A stretch of 5,638 nt of DNA from Acidobacteriaceae bacterium (lineage in GTDB: Bacteria; Acidobacteriota; Terriglobia; Terriglobales; SbA1). The stretch covers positions 10,564-16,201 of the forward strand of contig PMHI01000711.1 in assembly GCA_003156615.1 (NCBI GenBank), read 5' to 3'. Positions 1 to 5,637 of the stretch are shown one piece after another. The notes beneath the pieces are model-generated. The model worked only from the letters and a program-made list of their open reading frames with translations, ran no database searches and was not told the DNA's origin. Each line of letters begins with the position of its first letter. Position 1 is the first letter of the stretch. Made by a program: the position numbers and the translations under genes.

Positions 1-195
1 GTTCTCGTGTTACGTTTCCCGATCAGCCTGGCTGCTCAGGAAGGTAATCCAAGCGCCGTGAAGAGTCAGTCCGCAAGGTCGGCCGCGGCGCAAGCCAATT
101 TGTCGACAGCCGGAGACCAAGCTGCCCGGCGCAAACCGATTCGAGCAATGACCTCGCATCCGATCCGGACACGAATGCTCTGCAGCAGCCGATCG
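1..195 (+). pseudogene. Copy A: N-terminal fragment of outer-membrane beta-barrel gene, inverted
   Basis: Read on the plus strand from base 1, this stretch encodes the end of a signal peptide and the Ala/Gln/Ser-rich linker of the same family as the minus-strand gene at 1486-2692. The peptide FPISLAAQEGNPS matches FPIALAAQERDPS, and SAAAQANLSTAGD matches SAAAQANVSTAGD. Near 125-150 one base is missing relative to that copy; after it the frame changes, and DLASDPDTNALQQ matches DLASDTNTNAPQQ. Similarity stops at about 190-196, where the sequence runs into copy B on the opposite strand. The 5' end, including the start codon, lies outside the window. With a frameshift and no barrel domain it cannot make a working protein. 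It is an inverted repeat of 2462-2653. The homology is read directly; the outer-membrane role is inferred from copy C. Confidence 0.75.
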
Positions 196-1077
196 ACGCC
201 GGCGAATCCTTCAGATTTGGGCGGGTGCGTTTCCATTGAGTCAGTTTTGCAGGGTAGCAGGCAGGAAGATCCTCCGATCGGATGCGAGTCCCCTACTTGC
301 GCTTCGAGCGGCTGCCCTATCCGACAGCCTTCGGTAGTAGAGTAGCGCTGGCTCGACACTGTAGTGGTTTGTACCGAGCCCCATAGAAGCGTTCCCGGAA
401 GGGAAGTAAGCTTGGAATTGGAAAGTAAGATACTGATTGGAGGATGCAATCGCGGCCAATTTGAATCCAACTGCAACATCACTGAGCCCAGCCTCATTTA
501 CATTCGGTCATCGGGAAGAGGAGCTGACTTTCTGTGTTGGCCACAGTGAGCTGAGGCTGAATCAAACGCACCGGAACCTCCCCGAGAAATGAAAATCGCT
601 TGAATGGTGCGTATTCGGCATGCAAGTAAAGTTGCTGGAAATTAAAGTCCGCCACAACGAATGGCGGCCCGGGCCCGCTGTTGTTGGGGTTGGTCATGTT
701 GTTGAGGCCGTTGTATCGTGCATAGAAGAACTCCGCCCGATCCGGAGCATTGTCGTGGAAGGCTGCGTCGAAATGGGGATCTGAGATTTGACGATGGCAT
801 TATCGATGTATCCGACCATGCTGCCGGGAATCCTCGGCCTTTGCTCGCCTGGGGGTTTGCTGGACTGAGTCGGCTTGCGTTTCTCCTGCGTCCGCACGTC
901 CAGAACCGGCTGGGATGCGGGCAGAGTGCTGACACCCTGCTCAAAAGAGGGATCGCCATGAGAGCTCGCGGGAAAGGCGCCCTGCTGCACTGCGTCGGCC
1001 GTGCACAGCTGGCTTTTGATGGGGCTGGCATCCTTCTCCCGAGCAGCAACAGCCAACCGGAAAAGCATCAAGACCTC
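196..1077 (-). pseudogene. Copy B: degraded outer-membrane beta-barrel gene
   Basis: This is a second copy of the family, collinear with 1486-2692 on the minus strand but broken. In order it keeps the signal-peptide end (LFRLAVAAREKD), a diverged linker, the segment IPGSMVGYIDNAIVKSQI, barrel strands such as VVADFNFQQLYLHAEYAP and IQPQLTVAN, and GLGTNHYSVEPALLYYRRL. A 4-base loss near 755-765 shifts the frame before FDAAFHDNAPDRAEFFY. Another shift lies near 500-520 before the NEAGLSD-like segment. A further +1 shift at about 309 is shared with copy C. The copy ends at EGFAG (about 196-205), where it meets the inverted copy A, so the last barrel strands are missing. It is not translatable as one protein. 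The whole-gene identity is secure; the exact indel positions are read by eye. Confidence 0.82.
280..382. repeat. 103-bp identical repeat, unit 1 (in copy B)
   Basis: Positions 280-382 are identical base for base to 1883-1985 (offset 1603), in the same orientation. The flanks of both units are similar but clearly diverged, with scattered substitutions and small indels. The block encodes the segment from about NHYSVEPALL through GDSHPIGG in the minus-strand barrel gene and contains the extra base of the frameshift at about 309. Confidence 0.93.
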
Positions 1078-1311
1078 ATGCTCAGCGTTGTAGCCACCTA
1101 TCGTTTCAACGAGAGTCGTTCTACCCGTAGGACTTATGTGGGGAACGTAGCGTCCATGCGGATGAGCTGGAACTTCGTTTGGCCTCGTGAAGTGGTATCG
1201 CACGTTCAGCGCCACGCCGTTCCCGATATTTTGCACTACATAACTGCCATGGTCAGCGGCAGCAATGATACTTCCGATAGCTCTGTGTATCTCAAGAATA
1301 GCAAGCACCAT
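1078..1311 (-). pseudogene. N-terminal fragment of a hypothetical protein, fused to copy B
   Basis: From the ATG at 1311 about 78 codons read MVLAILEIHRAIG, then VVQNIGNGVALNVRYHF, then GRTTLVETIGGYNAEHEV, and pass without a stop into the signal-peptide region of copy B at about 1077. I do not recognise a named family. The motif NIGNGVALNVRY resembles a phrase seen in uncharacterised bacterial proteins in which a conserved Asn/Gly-rich turn precedes a beta strand, but I cannot name a function. Nothing similar precedes copy C, so the sequence is not part of the barrel gene. The open frame continues to a stop at 694, giving a chimeric 205-residue reading frame that is out of frame with the barrel over its last part. 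A 5' remnant of another gene, joined by deletion or recombination, is the simplest reading. No clear ribosome binding site was seen. Confidence 0.5.
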
Positions 1312-1882
1312 CTCTTAACCGCGATTTGCTTTTCCCATTCCTCGACCTTATCCGAGATTCCTTCTCCGAAACGAGCAGTTCGTCAAACCTGGTGGAGCGG
1401 GCTGATAGCCAACCTCATCGACGAGTGGAGGGAGGCGCTGAGCGGGTACCGGCTTCAAGAATTGTCACGCCCGAGAGATCGCCGATTAGAATGAGTAGCG
1501 ATATTCGGCTCGGACGATCTCCTTGTACCAAACTGCATGTGTCAACTGATGCCCATACCCGATATAAAAAGAGCTGTGGGCTCCCACCGCCATGCGCGCT
1601 CCCAACTTGGCGTTCACGATGTTGGTACCGCTTGCAGGCACACCCACCTGGTTAGCGCAAGGGTTGGGCATACCGGTGACACTGCTTATACAGTTGGTTT
1701 CAAGCCCGCCCAGTACCCTCCAGCCGACCAACTCGATCACCGGCGCGATCCAGACGTTTTCGCCTCGATAGAGGACATAGCTTGGGCCGACACCATAGAA
1801 GAAGATATCGCCGGCGAATCCTTCAGGTTTGGGGAGCGTTCCCGGTGTAGTGTTACAGGGTAGACAAGTAGATCCTCCGATT

Positions 1883-1985
1883 GGATGCGAGTCCCCTACT
1901 TGCGCTTCGAGCGGCTGCCCTATCCGACAGCCTTCGGTAGTAGAGTAGCGCTGGCTCGACACTGTAGTGGTTTGTACCGAGCCCC
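1883..1985. repeat. 103-bp identical repeat, unit 2 (in copy C)
   Basis: Identical to 280-382 in direct orientation, inside the interrupted barrel gene. It includes the frameshift base at about 1912. Sequence identity falls sharply immediately outside both ends: a C/T difference at 279/1882, and divergence from 383/1986 onward. Confidence 0.93.
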
Positions 1986-2461
1986 TCAGAAGCACTTCCG
2001 GAAGGGAAATAGGCTTGGAACTGGAAAGTTAGATACTGATTAGAGGATGCAACCGCGGCCAATTTGAATCCAGCTGCAACATCACTCAGCCCAGCCTCAT
2101 TCACATTCGGGAAGGGGGGAGAGACTTGGTTTACGTTGGCAACAGTGAGCTGAGGCTGAATCCAACGCACCGGAACCTGCGTGAAAAACGAGAACCGCCT
2201 AATCGGTGCGTACTCGCCATAGAGATAAAGTTGCAAGAAATTCAGGTCGGCCACAACGGAATTCGGCCCGGGTCCGCTGAGGCCGGCATATTGTGAATAG
2301 AAGAACTCCGCCCGATCCGGAAAATTGTCGTGAAAGGCTGCCTCGAAGCGAATCCGGATCTGAGATGCGACGATGGCATTGTCGATGTATCCGACCATGC
2401 TACCTGGAATCTTTGGCCTGGTCTGCCCCGGAGGTGGGGTGGTCTGGCTCGGCTTGGCATT

Positions 2462-2653
2462 CGCTTGCTGCGGAGCATTCGTGTTCGTATCGGATGCGAG
2501 GTCAGCGCTCCAAGCCGTTGGCGCCGAGTCAGCTTCGTCTCCTGCTGTGGACACATTAGCTTGCGCCGCGGCCGACGTTGCGGACTGATTCTTCATTCGG
2601 CTGGGATCCCTTTCCTGAGCAGCAAGGGCAATCGGGAAAAGTATCACGAGGAC
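2462..2653. repeat. Inverted repeat arm of copy A
   Basis: This 5' part of copy C matches positions 1 to about 195 as reverse complement, with substitutions and one 1-base indel. The two arms lie about 2.3 kb apart, with copy B and the rest of copy C between them. The arrangement could support inversion by recombination, although the arms are diverged. Confidence 0.75.
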
Positions 2654-2700
2654 GAGGCCTACCAGTTTCATCAAGATAACCATTCGCCTCATTGTCCGCA

Positions 2701-2705
2701 CCTTT
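2701..2705 (-). promoter_or_regulatory. Ribosome binding site of copy C
   Basis: AAAGG on the minus strand sits 8 bases before the ATG at 2692. It favours that start over the GTG at 2701, which it would overlap. It also supports the chosen signal-peptide start MRRMVILMK. Confidence 0.5.
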
Positions 2706-2721
2706 CAAGGAGACTGCAGCA

Positions 2722-3268
2722 CTATTTGCGCTGGACTCTTTTTTCGAGGAACTCTCTTTGCAAATCGTCATAGGCCTTGGCGAGGCGGCTTCGGTCTGGT
2801 TCCCCCAGCTCCGGCAGCAGCCGGGACAGACTCTCAAGGGCGTCCTGAGCGTCTGACAGTGAACCTGAGTGCAGACTCTCGCGGGCAGCGTCCGCATACA
2901 GGTCGCCCAGATGCGTGTACGTCACGTGAAATTCGGGATGTTGTAACTGATGAATCAAGCCGTAGAGCATGGAAGCTTTCGCCCTTTCGCTTTCCAGCAG
3001 GGGTGCGGGGGTGGCGAGTTCTTCAATGAGATCAGTGGCTTGGTGGTTTCGTTGCGCCGCCAAATTGACGTCGTTCTGCTCCCATCGGAGGGCCGCCAAG
3101 TTGTTATAAAACATCGCCAATTCCACCTTGTATTCTCTCATTGCCGAGCTTTTCTTTGGTGAGAGCCTCACTAATTCCAACAGTATGTTCGTAGAACTCT
3201 CTCGCCTCCGATAATCTTTTTTCTTCCCGCAAGAGAGTGGCTAGGTTGTTGTAGACGCGTGACCTGCC
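2722..3268 (-). pseudogene. C-terminal remnant of a TPR-repeat protein, frameshifted
   Basis: Two TPR-like helical repeats are visible. The first (VYNNLATLLREEKRL, then EAREFYEHTVGISEAL) is in one frame. The second (MFYNNLAALRWEQND, then AAQRNHQATDLIEEL) is in another frame after a 1-base shift at about 3135-3150, close to LGNE/REYKVE. The tail is helical (THLGDLYADAARESL, DAQDALESLSRLLPEL) and ends VQRK at 2722. TPR arrays mediate protein-protein contacts. The style resembles C-termini of acidobacterial TPR proteins, some of which carry an N-terminal Ser/Thr kinase domain, but no kinase part is present here. Similarity disappears upstream of about 3256-3268, where the plus-strand integrase remnant begins soon after, so the gene is truncated. 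A shorter open frame from 3180 exists but lacks the first repeat. Copy C follows 29 bases downstream. Confidence 0.65.
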
Positions 3269-3317
3269 GCCATTCCTGACCGTTAACTTTATCACGCGTT
3301 GCAGGGAATCTTTCCGC

Positions 3318-3515
3318 CACGGGGTTCTAGGGGCGCCGTGAAACAACCTGTGAGGTCCTGCAAAGGTCGAGCCCAAAACAGTGCAGGGCATCTTGCGTCA
3401 TTCACCTATTCAGACGACGCTGGATCTTTACACCCAGGAAGACAGCGATGAAGCACGGGCTGCGCAGGGAGAGTTCCTGCAGGCGCTCGGGATGCGCTCG
3501 GAGCTGGTGCAATGA
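3318..3515 (+). pseudogene. C-terminal stub of a tyrosine recombinase (integrase)
   Basis: An uninterrupted frame from 3354 to the TGA at 3513-3515 gives AKVEPKTVQGILRHS, then PIQTTLDLYTQEDSDEARA, and ends GMRSELVQ. This is the C-terminal end of a phage-type tyrosine integrase: the His of RHS (codon 3399-3401) and the nucleophilic Tyr of LDLYTQ (codon 3429-3431) have the family's usual spacing. Upstream, with stops at 3339 and 3351, HGV...NNL may be the decayed HxxR box (typically HGFRRGLATNL), so I extend the remnant tentatively to 3318. The rest of the gene, with the first catalytic Arg and the DNA-binding N-terminus, is missing. It lies on the 3' side of the tRNA-Val and points at it, the usual position of an integrase gene beside its tRNA target. 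It was probably left by an older integrated element. Confidence 0.85.
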
Positions 3516-3519
3516 AAAT

Positions 3520-3545
3520 GTGGGTTGGGATTGTGGGTTGAGGTT
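3520..3545. repeat. Imperfect 13-bp tandem repeat beside the integrase stub
   Basis: GTGGGTTGGGATT (3520-3532) is followed directly by GTGGGTTGAGGTT (3533-3545), matching at 11 of 13 positions. It lies between the stop of the integrase stub and the 3' end of the tRNA. This is a place where arm-type integrase binding sites could be found. That role is inferred from position only. Confidence 0.5.
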
Positions 3546-3579
3546 TTCAGGCTGCTTGCTGCTAACCCATTGAAAGAAA

Positions 3580-3656
3580 TGGTAGGCACGAGGAGACTCG
3601 AACTCCTGACCTCTACCGTGTCAAGGTAGCGCTCTAACCAACTGAGCTACGCGCCT
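3580..3656 (-). tRNA. tRNA-Val (anticodon GAC)
   Basis: A full cloverleaf folds on the minus strand. The acceptor stem is AGGCGCG with CGTGCCT (one G-U pair). The D stem is GCTC/GAGC with loop AGTTGGTTA. The anticodon stem is CTACC/GGTAG with loop TTGACAC, so the anticodon is GAC (3620-3622) and reads valine codons GUC/GUU. The variable loop is AGGTC, and the T stem AGGAG/CTCCT has loop TTCGAGT. The discriminator is A (3583), and CCA is encoded at 3580-3582. No mismatch suggests decay, so the gene should work. It is flanked by integrase sequences on both sides, which marks it as an integration target. Confidence 0.96.
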
Positions 3657-3665
3657 ATCCTTTCG

Positions 3666-3671
3666 ATTCTA
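3666..3671 (-). promoter_or_regulatory. Candidate -10 box of the tRNA-Val gene
   Basis: TAGAAT on the minus strand lies 9 bases before the tRNA 5' end and matches the TATAAT consensus at five of six positions. No good -35 box is visible 16-18 bases upstream. That region is AT-rich and close to the tandem repeats at the integrase 3' end. If this is the real promoter, its upstream half may have been replaced when the right-hand element inserted; read-through from the integrase is the alternative. Confidence 0.35.
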
Positions 3672-3688
3672 TCACTTGCAGACCATCC

Positions 3689-3722
3689 GAAATTTCCACC
3701 GTACCAAACCGTACCAAATTTC
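3689..3722. repeat. Tandem 10-bp repeat inside a short inverted repeat, at the integrase 3' end
   Basis: ACCGTACCAA occurs twice in perfect tandem (3698-3707 and 3708-3717). The pair is bracketed by GAAATTT (3689-3695) and AAATTTC (3716-3722), an exact 7-bp inverted repeat. It lies 10 bases past the integrase stop and about 33 bases from the tRNA 5' end. Short direct repeats beside an integrase gene commonly are arm-type sites bound by the integrase N-terminal domain. That function is an inference here. Confidence 0.6.
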
Positions 3723-3731
3723 TGGCCACTC

Positions 3732-4910
3732 TCACGAGCCGGCCGCTACCTCCTCCCTCGCCGTCAGCTCCGAGTAGATCGCATCGAGCGTCGACTTCAC
3801 GCCCGCCTCGATCGGTTGCATGTAGACGTTCACCGTGGTGTCGGCCTTGCTGTGTCCCAAAACGCCTTGCACGTCTTTGATGCCGCCCTTGGTCTGGGCC
3901 AGCGTCGCCATCGTGCGCCGCAACACTTGGAAATTCAGCTTCGCCAACCCCAGCTTCACGGCCAGCTTTTTCAGCACCCGAGCGCGATAGTTGTCCGTGC
4001 GGATGAAGCCGTTCGTCTTTGACCCGTTGCGCTTGCGCGCATTGGGAAAGATGAACGCTTCCGCCGAGCGATCGGGACACTCCTGCCTCCACAGCCACAG
4101 CTCGGTCGCAAGCCCTTCGGGAAGGTGCACCGTCCGCAGCGACTTCTTGGTTTTGCCGAAGTCCCGCAGCTTGCCCTTGTAGGCCGTCTGGCTGACGGTG
4201 AGCGTGCGCGCGTCCATGTCGAAGCCCCTCCACCGCAGCGCAAACAACTCGCTGGGGCGGAAAGTCTCGGTCATGTCCAGCTTCAGCAGGATGCAATCTC
4301 GGAGCGGTACGGACGCCAGTACTAGCCGCAGCTGGTCCCAGCTCAGCGTAGTCCTGTCTGGCGCCCGCAGACCATTGGGCAGGATAAGCTTTCGTGCCGG
4401 ATTTTTCTGGACGAGATCCTGCTCGATCGCCTCCTCGAAGATCGCCTTGAAGTAGAAGCGAGCGTGCTGGACGCGCGCTTGCGACAACGTCTTCGCCAGA
4501 TCGTTCAGGTGCGTCTGCAACATTACCTTGTCGATCTTCGCCAAGGGCAGGTCGCCAAGCCGTGCCAGAACGTCGTGCTCGATTTCGCTTTTGCGAATCG
4601 CTGCTGTCTCCTGTCTCCATGCGCTGCCTTCGCGCAACGGGAAGAAGCGGTTGCGGGTGAACCAGCCGAGAGTGACGATGCGCTCGTCGGCCCGCGGTTG
4701 GGTCGTCCCGCCCGTTTTCTGCGCGAGGATTTCCTCGAGCGAGTCCTGTGCCTGGTGCTTGGTCATCTTTGACTTCGCGCCGAGCACGCCGACCCGCTGT
4801 TTTTTCCACGTCGATTCTCCGGTTGTTGGGTCGAGTACTTTGAGGTTGATGAACCCGACCCAGGATTTGTGTTCGAGGCGCACTGTGCCCCGTTGATGCG
4901 ATCTCGCCAT
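3732..4910 (-). CDS. Tyrosine recombinase / phage-type integrase
   Basis: A complete 392-residue integrase, normal length for the family, catalysing site-specific strand exchange between element and chromosome. Residues 1-60 are a basic arm-binding-like region (MARSHQRGTV, KSWVGFINLKV). Residues of about 80-175 form the core-binding SAM-like domain, and about 185-385 the catalytic domain. Catalytic residues visible are R218 (TETFRPSELFALRW), a beta-hairpin Lys near 253-256 (GKTKKSLRT), R331 in FQVLRRT, H353 in LGHSKADTT and the nucleophile Y363 in NVYMQ. The first position of the HxxR box is Gln (Q328), a substitution I believe occurs in related integrases. I chose the ATG at 4910 because GAGG lies 5 bases before it and the product starts like its relatives. 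The ATG at 4949, with GGAGG, is a real alternative adding 13 residues. It lies downstream of the HTH gene and reads toward the tRNA-Val. Confidence 0.95.
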   Translation of the reverse strand: MARSHQRGTVRLEHKSWVGFINLKVLDPTTGESTWKKQRVGVLGAKSKMTKHQAQDSLEEILAQKTGGTTQPRADERIVTLGWFTRNRFFPLREGSAWRQETAAIRKSEIEHDVLARLGDLPLAKIDKVMLQTHLNDLAKTLSQARVQHARFYFKAIFEEAIEQDLVQKNPARKLILPNGLRAPDRTTLSWDQLRLVLASVPLRDCILLKLDMTETFRPSELFALRWRGFDMDARTLTVSQTAYKGKLRDFGKTKKSLRTVHLPEGLATELWLWRQECPDRSAEAFIFPNARKRNGSKTNGFIRTDNYRARVLKKLAVKLGLAKLNFQVLRRTMATLAQTKGGIKDVQGVLGHSKADTTVNVYMQPIEAGVKSTLDAIYSELTAREEVAAGS

Positions 4911-4948
4911 AGTTTCCTCACAGGTGAATCTGTGGCGGGGTGCCTGCA

Positions 4949-5284
4949 TTATATCCTCCGAGAATTGCGACGGCTGAGACGTTCCATTTCCTCGATGAAC
5001 TTTTCGATCTCACTGGCGCGATAGCGCAGAAGTCCTGCCCTGCCGGGGCCTCCACCGAGACGGATCACGGGCAGTCTTGGTTCCTTGCGGGACGAGTGAT
5101 CCCGCACCCAGTCGGGCGAAACGTTCAGCCGTTGCGCAACCTGCTCAGGTGTCCACAATGGGTCGAATGCCAGCTCTCTGCTTAATAGCGTCGACGAGTC
5201 GGCGCCCTTATCCGGGATGAGCCGTGCATTGCTCCCACGGGCCTCATTGCTATTGGGGATCCGCTCTTGATCGTCGCTAGTCAT
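4949..5284 (-). CDS. HTH_17/MerR-like DNA-binding protein, probable excisionase or directionality factor
   Basis: A 111-residue protein with a disordered polar N-terminus (about 1-40) and a winged helix-turn-helix at about 43-96. LWTPEQVAQRLNVSPDWVRDH is the recognition helix-turn-helix, followed by a basic wing (PVIRLGGGPGRAGLLRYRASEIEKFIEEM). This is the layout of the HTH_17 / excisionase-like family, whose members bend attachment-site DNA for excision or regulate element genes. It ends in a basic tail (RLSRRNSRRI). The TAA stop shares one base with a possible ATG of the integrase, so the two are probably one transcript and translationally coupled, which supports a xis-int pair. The ATG at 5284 has only a weak upstream signal; a start nearer the HTH cannot be excluded. 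Protein family is well supported; the excisionase role is inferred from position. Confidence 0.85.
   Translation of the reverse strand: MTSDDQERIPNSNEARGSNARLIPDKGADSSTLLSRELAFDPLWTPEQVAQRLNVSPDWVRDHSSRKEPRLPVIRLGGGPGRAGLLRYRASEIEKFIEEMERLSRRNSRRI
4955..4959 (-). promoter_or_regulatory. Strong Shine-Dalgarno for an alternative integrase start
   Basis: GGAGG on the minus strand lies 5 bases before an ATG at 4949-4947 that overlaps the TAA stop of the upstream HTH gene (TAATG). This would couple integrase translation to the HTH gene. A second signal, GAGG at 4916-4919, serves the ATG at 4910, so the integrase may be initiated at either site. Confidence 0.55.
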
Positions 5285-5514
5285 GAATCACCGTTCTTCC
5301 ATCGCACCATTCTCGGTATGCTGCACCTGTACATGAACTCCAACCTGCTCCAGACGATCGACGTGCGCCCTGCGACAAATTCAACGCGAGAGAGTCCCTA
5401 CCTTCGAATCGGTCCAATAGAGTCGCGCTGATGAAGTTCCTATCCAACGAATCATCCCGGCAGCCTCGCTTCACTGCTCCCACTTCGTACCAGTGCGTGT
5501 TGTGCCACTTGCCG
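5285..5514. other. Gap between the partial gene and the HTH gene, no convincing gene
   Basis: Nothing clearly coding is seen. One minus-strand frame just before the HTH gene (about 5288-5377) reads VDRLEQVGVHVQVQHTENGA and looks protein-like, but it has no usable start and a stop just upstream. Another frame, open through 5277, has low-quality composition. The promoter of the HTH-integrase pair should lie here, but I found no good -35/-10 pair. Confidence 0.4.
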
Positions 5515-5637
5515 CTATTTCGGACGTTCGCGCGGGTGGGCATGAGACGTGAGATCTGTGATAGCCCGCCAGAACTCATTTGGGTGTGCCTCCCGTAGCT
5601 GAAATTGGGCCTTTGTAGGCCAATAAAAAACATTCGT
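5515..5637 (-). CDS. C-terminal end of an unrecognised protein, cut by the window edge
   Basis: Read from the right edge on the minus strand, 40 codons are open before a TAG at 5515-5517: FYWPTKAQFQLREAHPNEFW, then RAITDLTSHAHPRERPK. The composition, with aromatic and charged residues in helix-like spacing and no Ser/Arg noise, looks like real coding sequence, unlike the overlapping frames. The start lies beyond 5638. I do not recognise the family. It is in the same direction as the HTH and integrase genes, 230 bases upstream of the HTH start, so it may belong to the same element. The overlapping longer frame starting at 5579 is less protein-like and I consider it a shadow here. Confidence 0.5.
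   Translation of the reverse strand, partial: TNVFYWPTKAQFQLREAHPNEFWRAITDLTSHAHPRERPK

Larger units (their letters stand above)
1486..2692 (-). pseudogene. Copy C: outer-membrane beta-barrel protein, one +1 frameshift
   Basis: Likely an outer-membrane channel or transporter-like barrel of about 401 residues. The ATG at 2692 is preferred: AAAGG lies 8 bases upstream at 2701-2705, and translation gives a signal peptide (MRRMVILMK, then a hydrophobic run ending FPIALA, probable cleavage before AQE). In-frame starts at 2701 (GTG), 2683 and 2671 are possible. Residues 26-95 are an Ala/Ser/Gln/Pro-rich linker. From about residue 96 alternating aromatic strands follow, such as VVADLNFLQLYLYGEYAP and YLTFQFQAYFP, and the protein ends YRYSF with the terminal Phe typical of outer-membrane barrels. 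At 1912 one extra base, after LSDRAA, moves the frame to LEAQVGDSHPIGG; unshifted, translation stops at 1853 and loses the last strands. The TPR remnant lies 29 bases upstream in the same direction. Substrate unknown; a remote relation to MetA-pathway phenol-degradation barrels is only a guess. Confidence 0.8.

Noticed and set aside
718..1494. 258-residue plus-strand open frame
   Set aside because: It is antisense to copy B and to the hypothetical fragment, whose minus-strand frames show clear homology to copy C or a protein-like pattern. Its own composition is low quality.
1900..1920. Programmed +1 frameshift in copy C
   Set aside because: The local sequence GCAGCCGCTCGAA has no known slippery motif, no stop codon in the frameshift site and no clear stimulatory element. 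A plain one-base insertion is simpler, although the shared block keeps the question open.
3655..4809. 384-residue minus-strand open frame overlapping the integrase
   Set aside because: It is a shadow in a GC-rich gene. It is rich in Arg, Gly and Ala with no domain pattern, while the integrase frame has all the catalytic motifs.
5480..5505. Sigma-54-like promoter (TGGCAC near a GC)
   Set aside because: The spacing between the GG and GC elements is two bases short of the -24/-12 arrangement.
5277..5579. Minus-strand frame starting MSSGGLSQ with GGGAGG upstream
   Set aside because: The start signal is good, but its first part overlaps the more protein-like coding tail at 5515-5637, and the rest is Ser/Arg/Gly-rich without a recognisable pattern.
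5604..5624. Hairpin ATTGGGCC...GGCCAAT
   Set aside because: It is followed by an A-run on the plus strand and preceded by a T-run on the minus strand, so it does not fit an intrinsic terminator in either direction. It also lies inside the partial coding frame.
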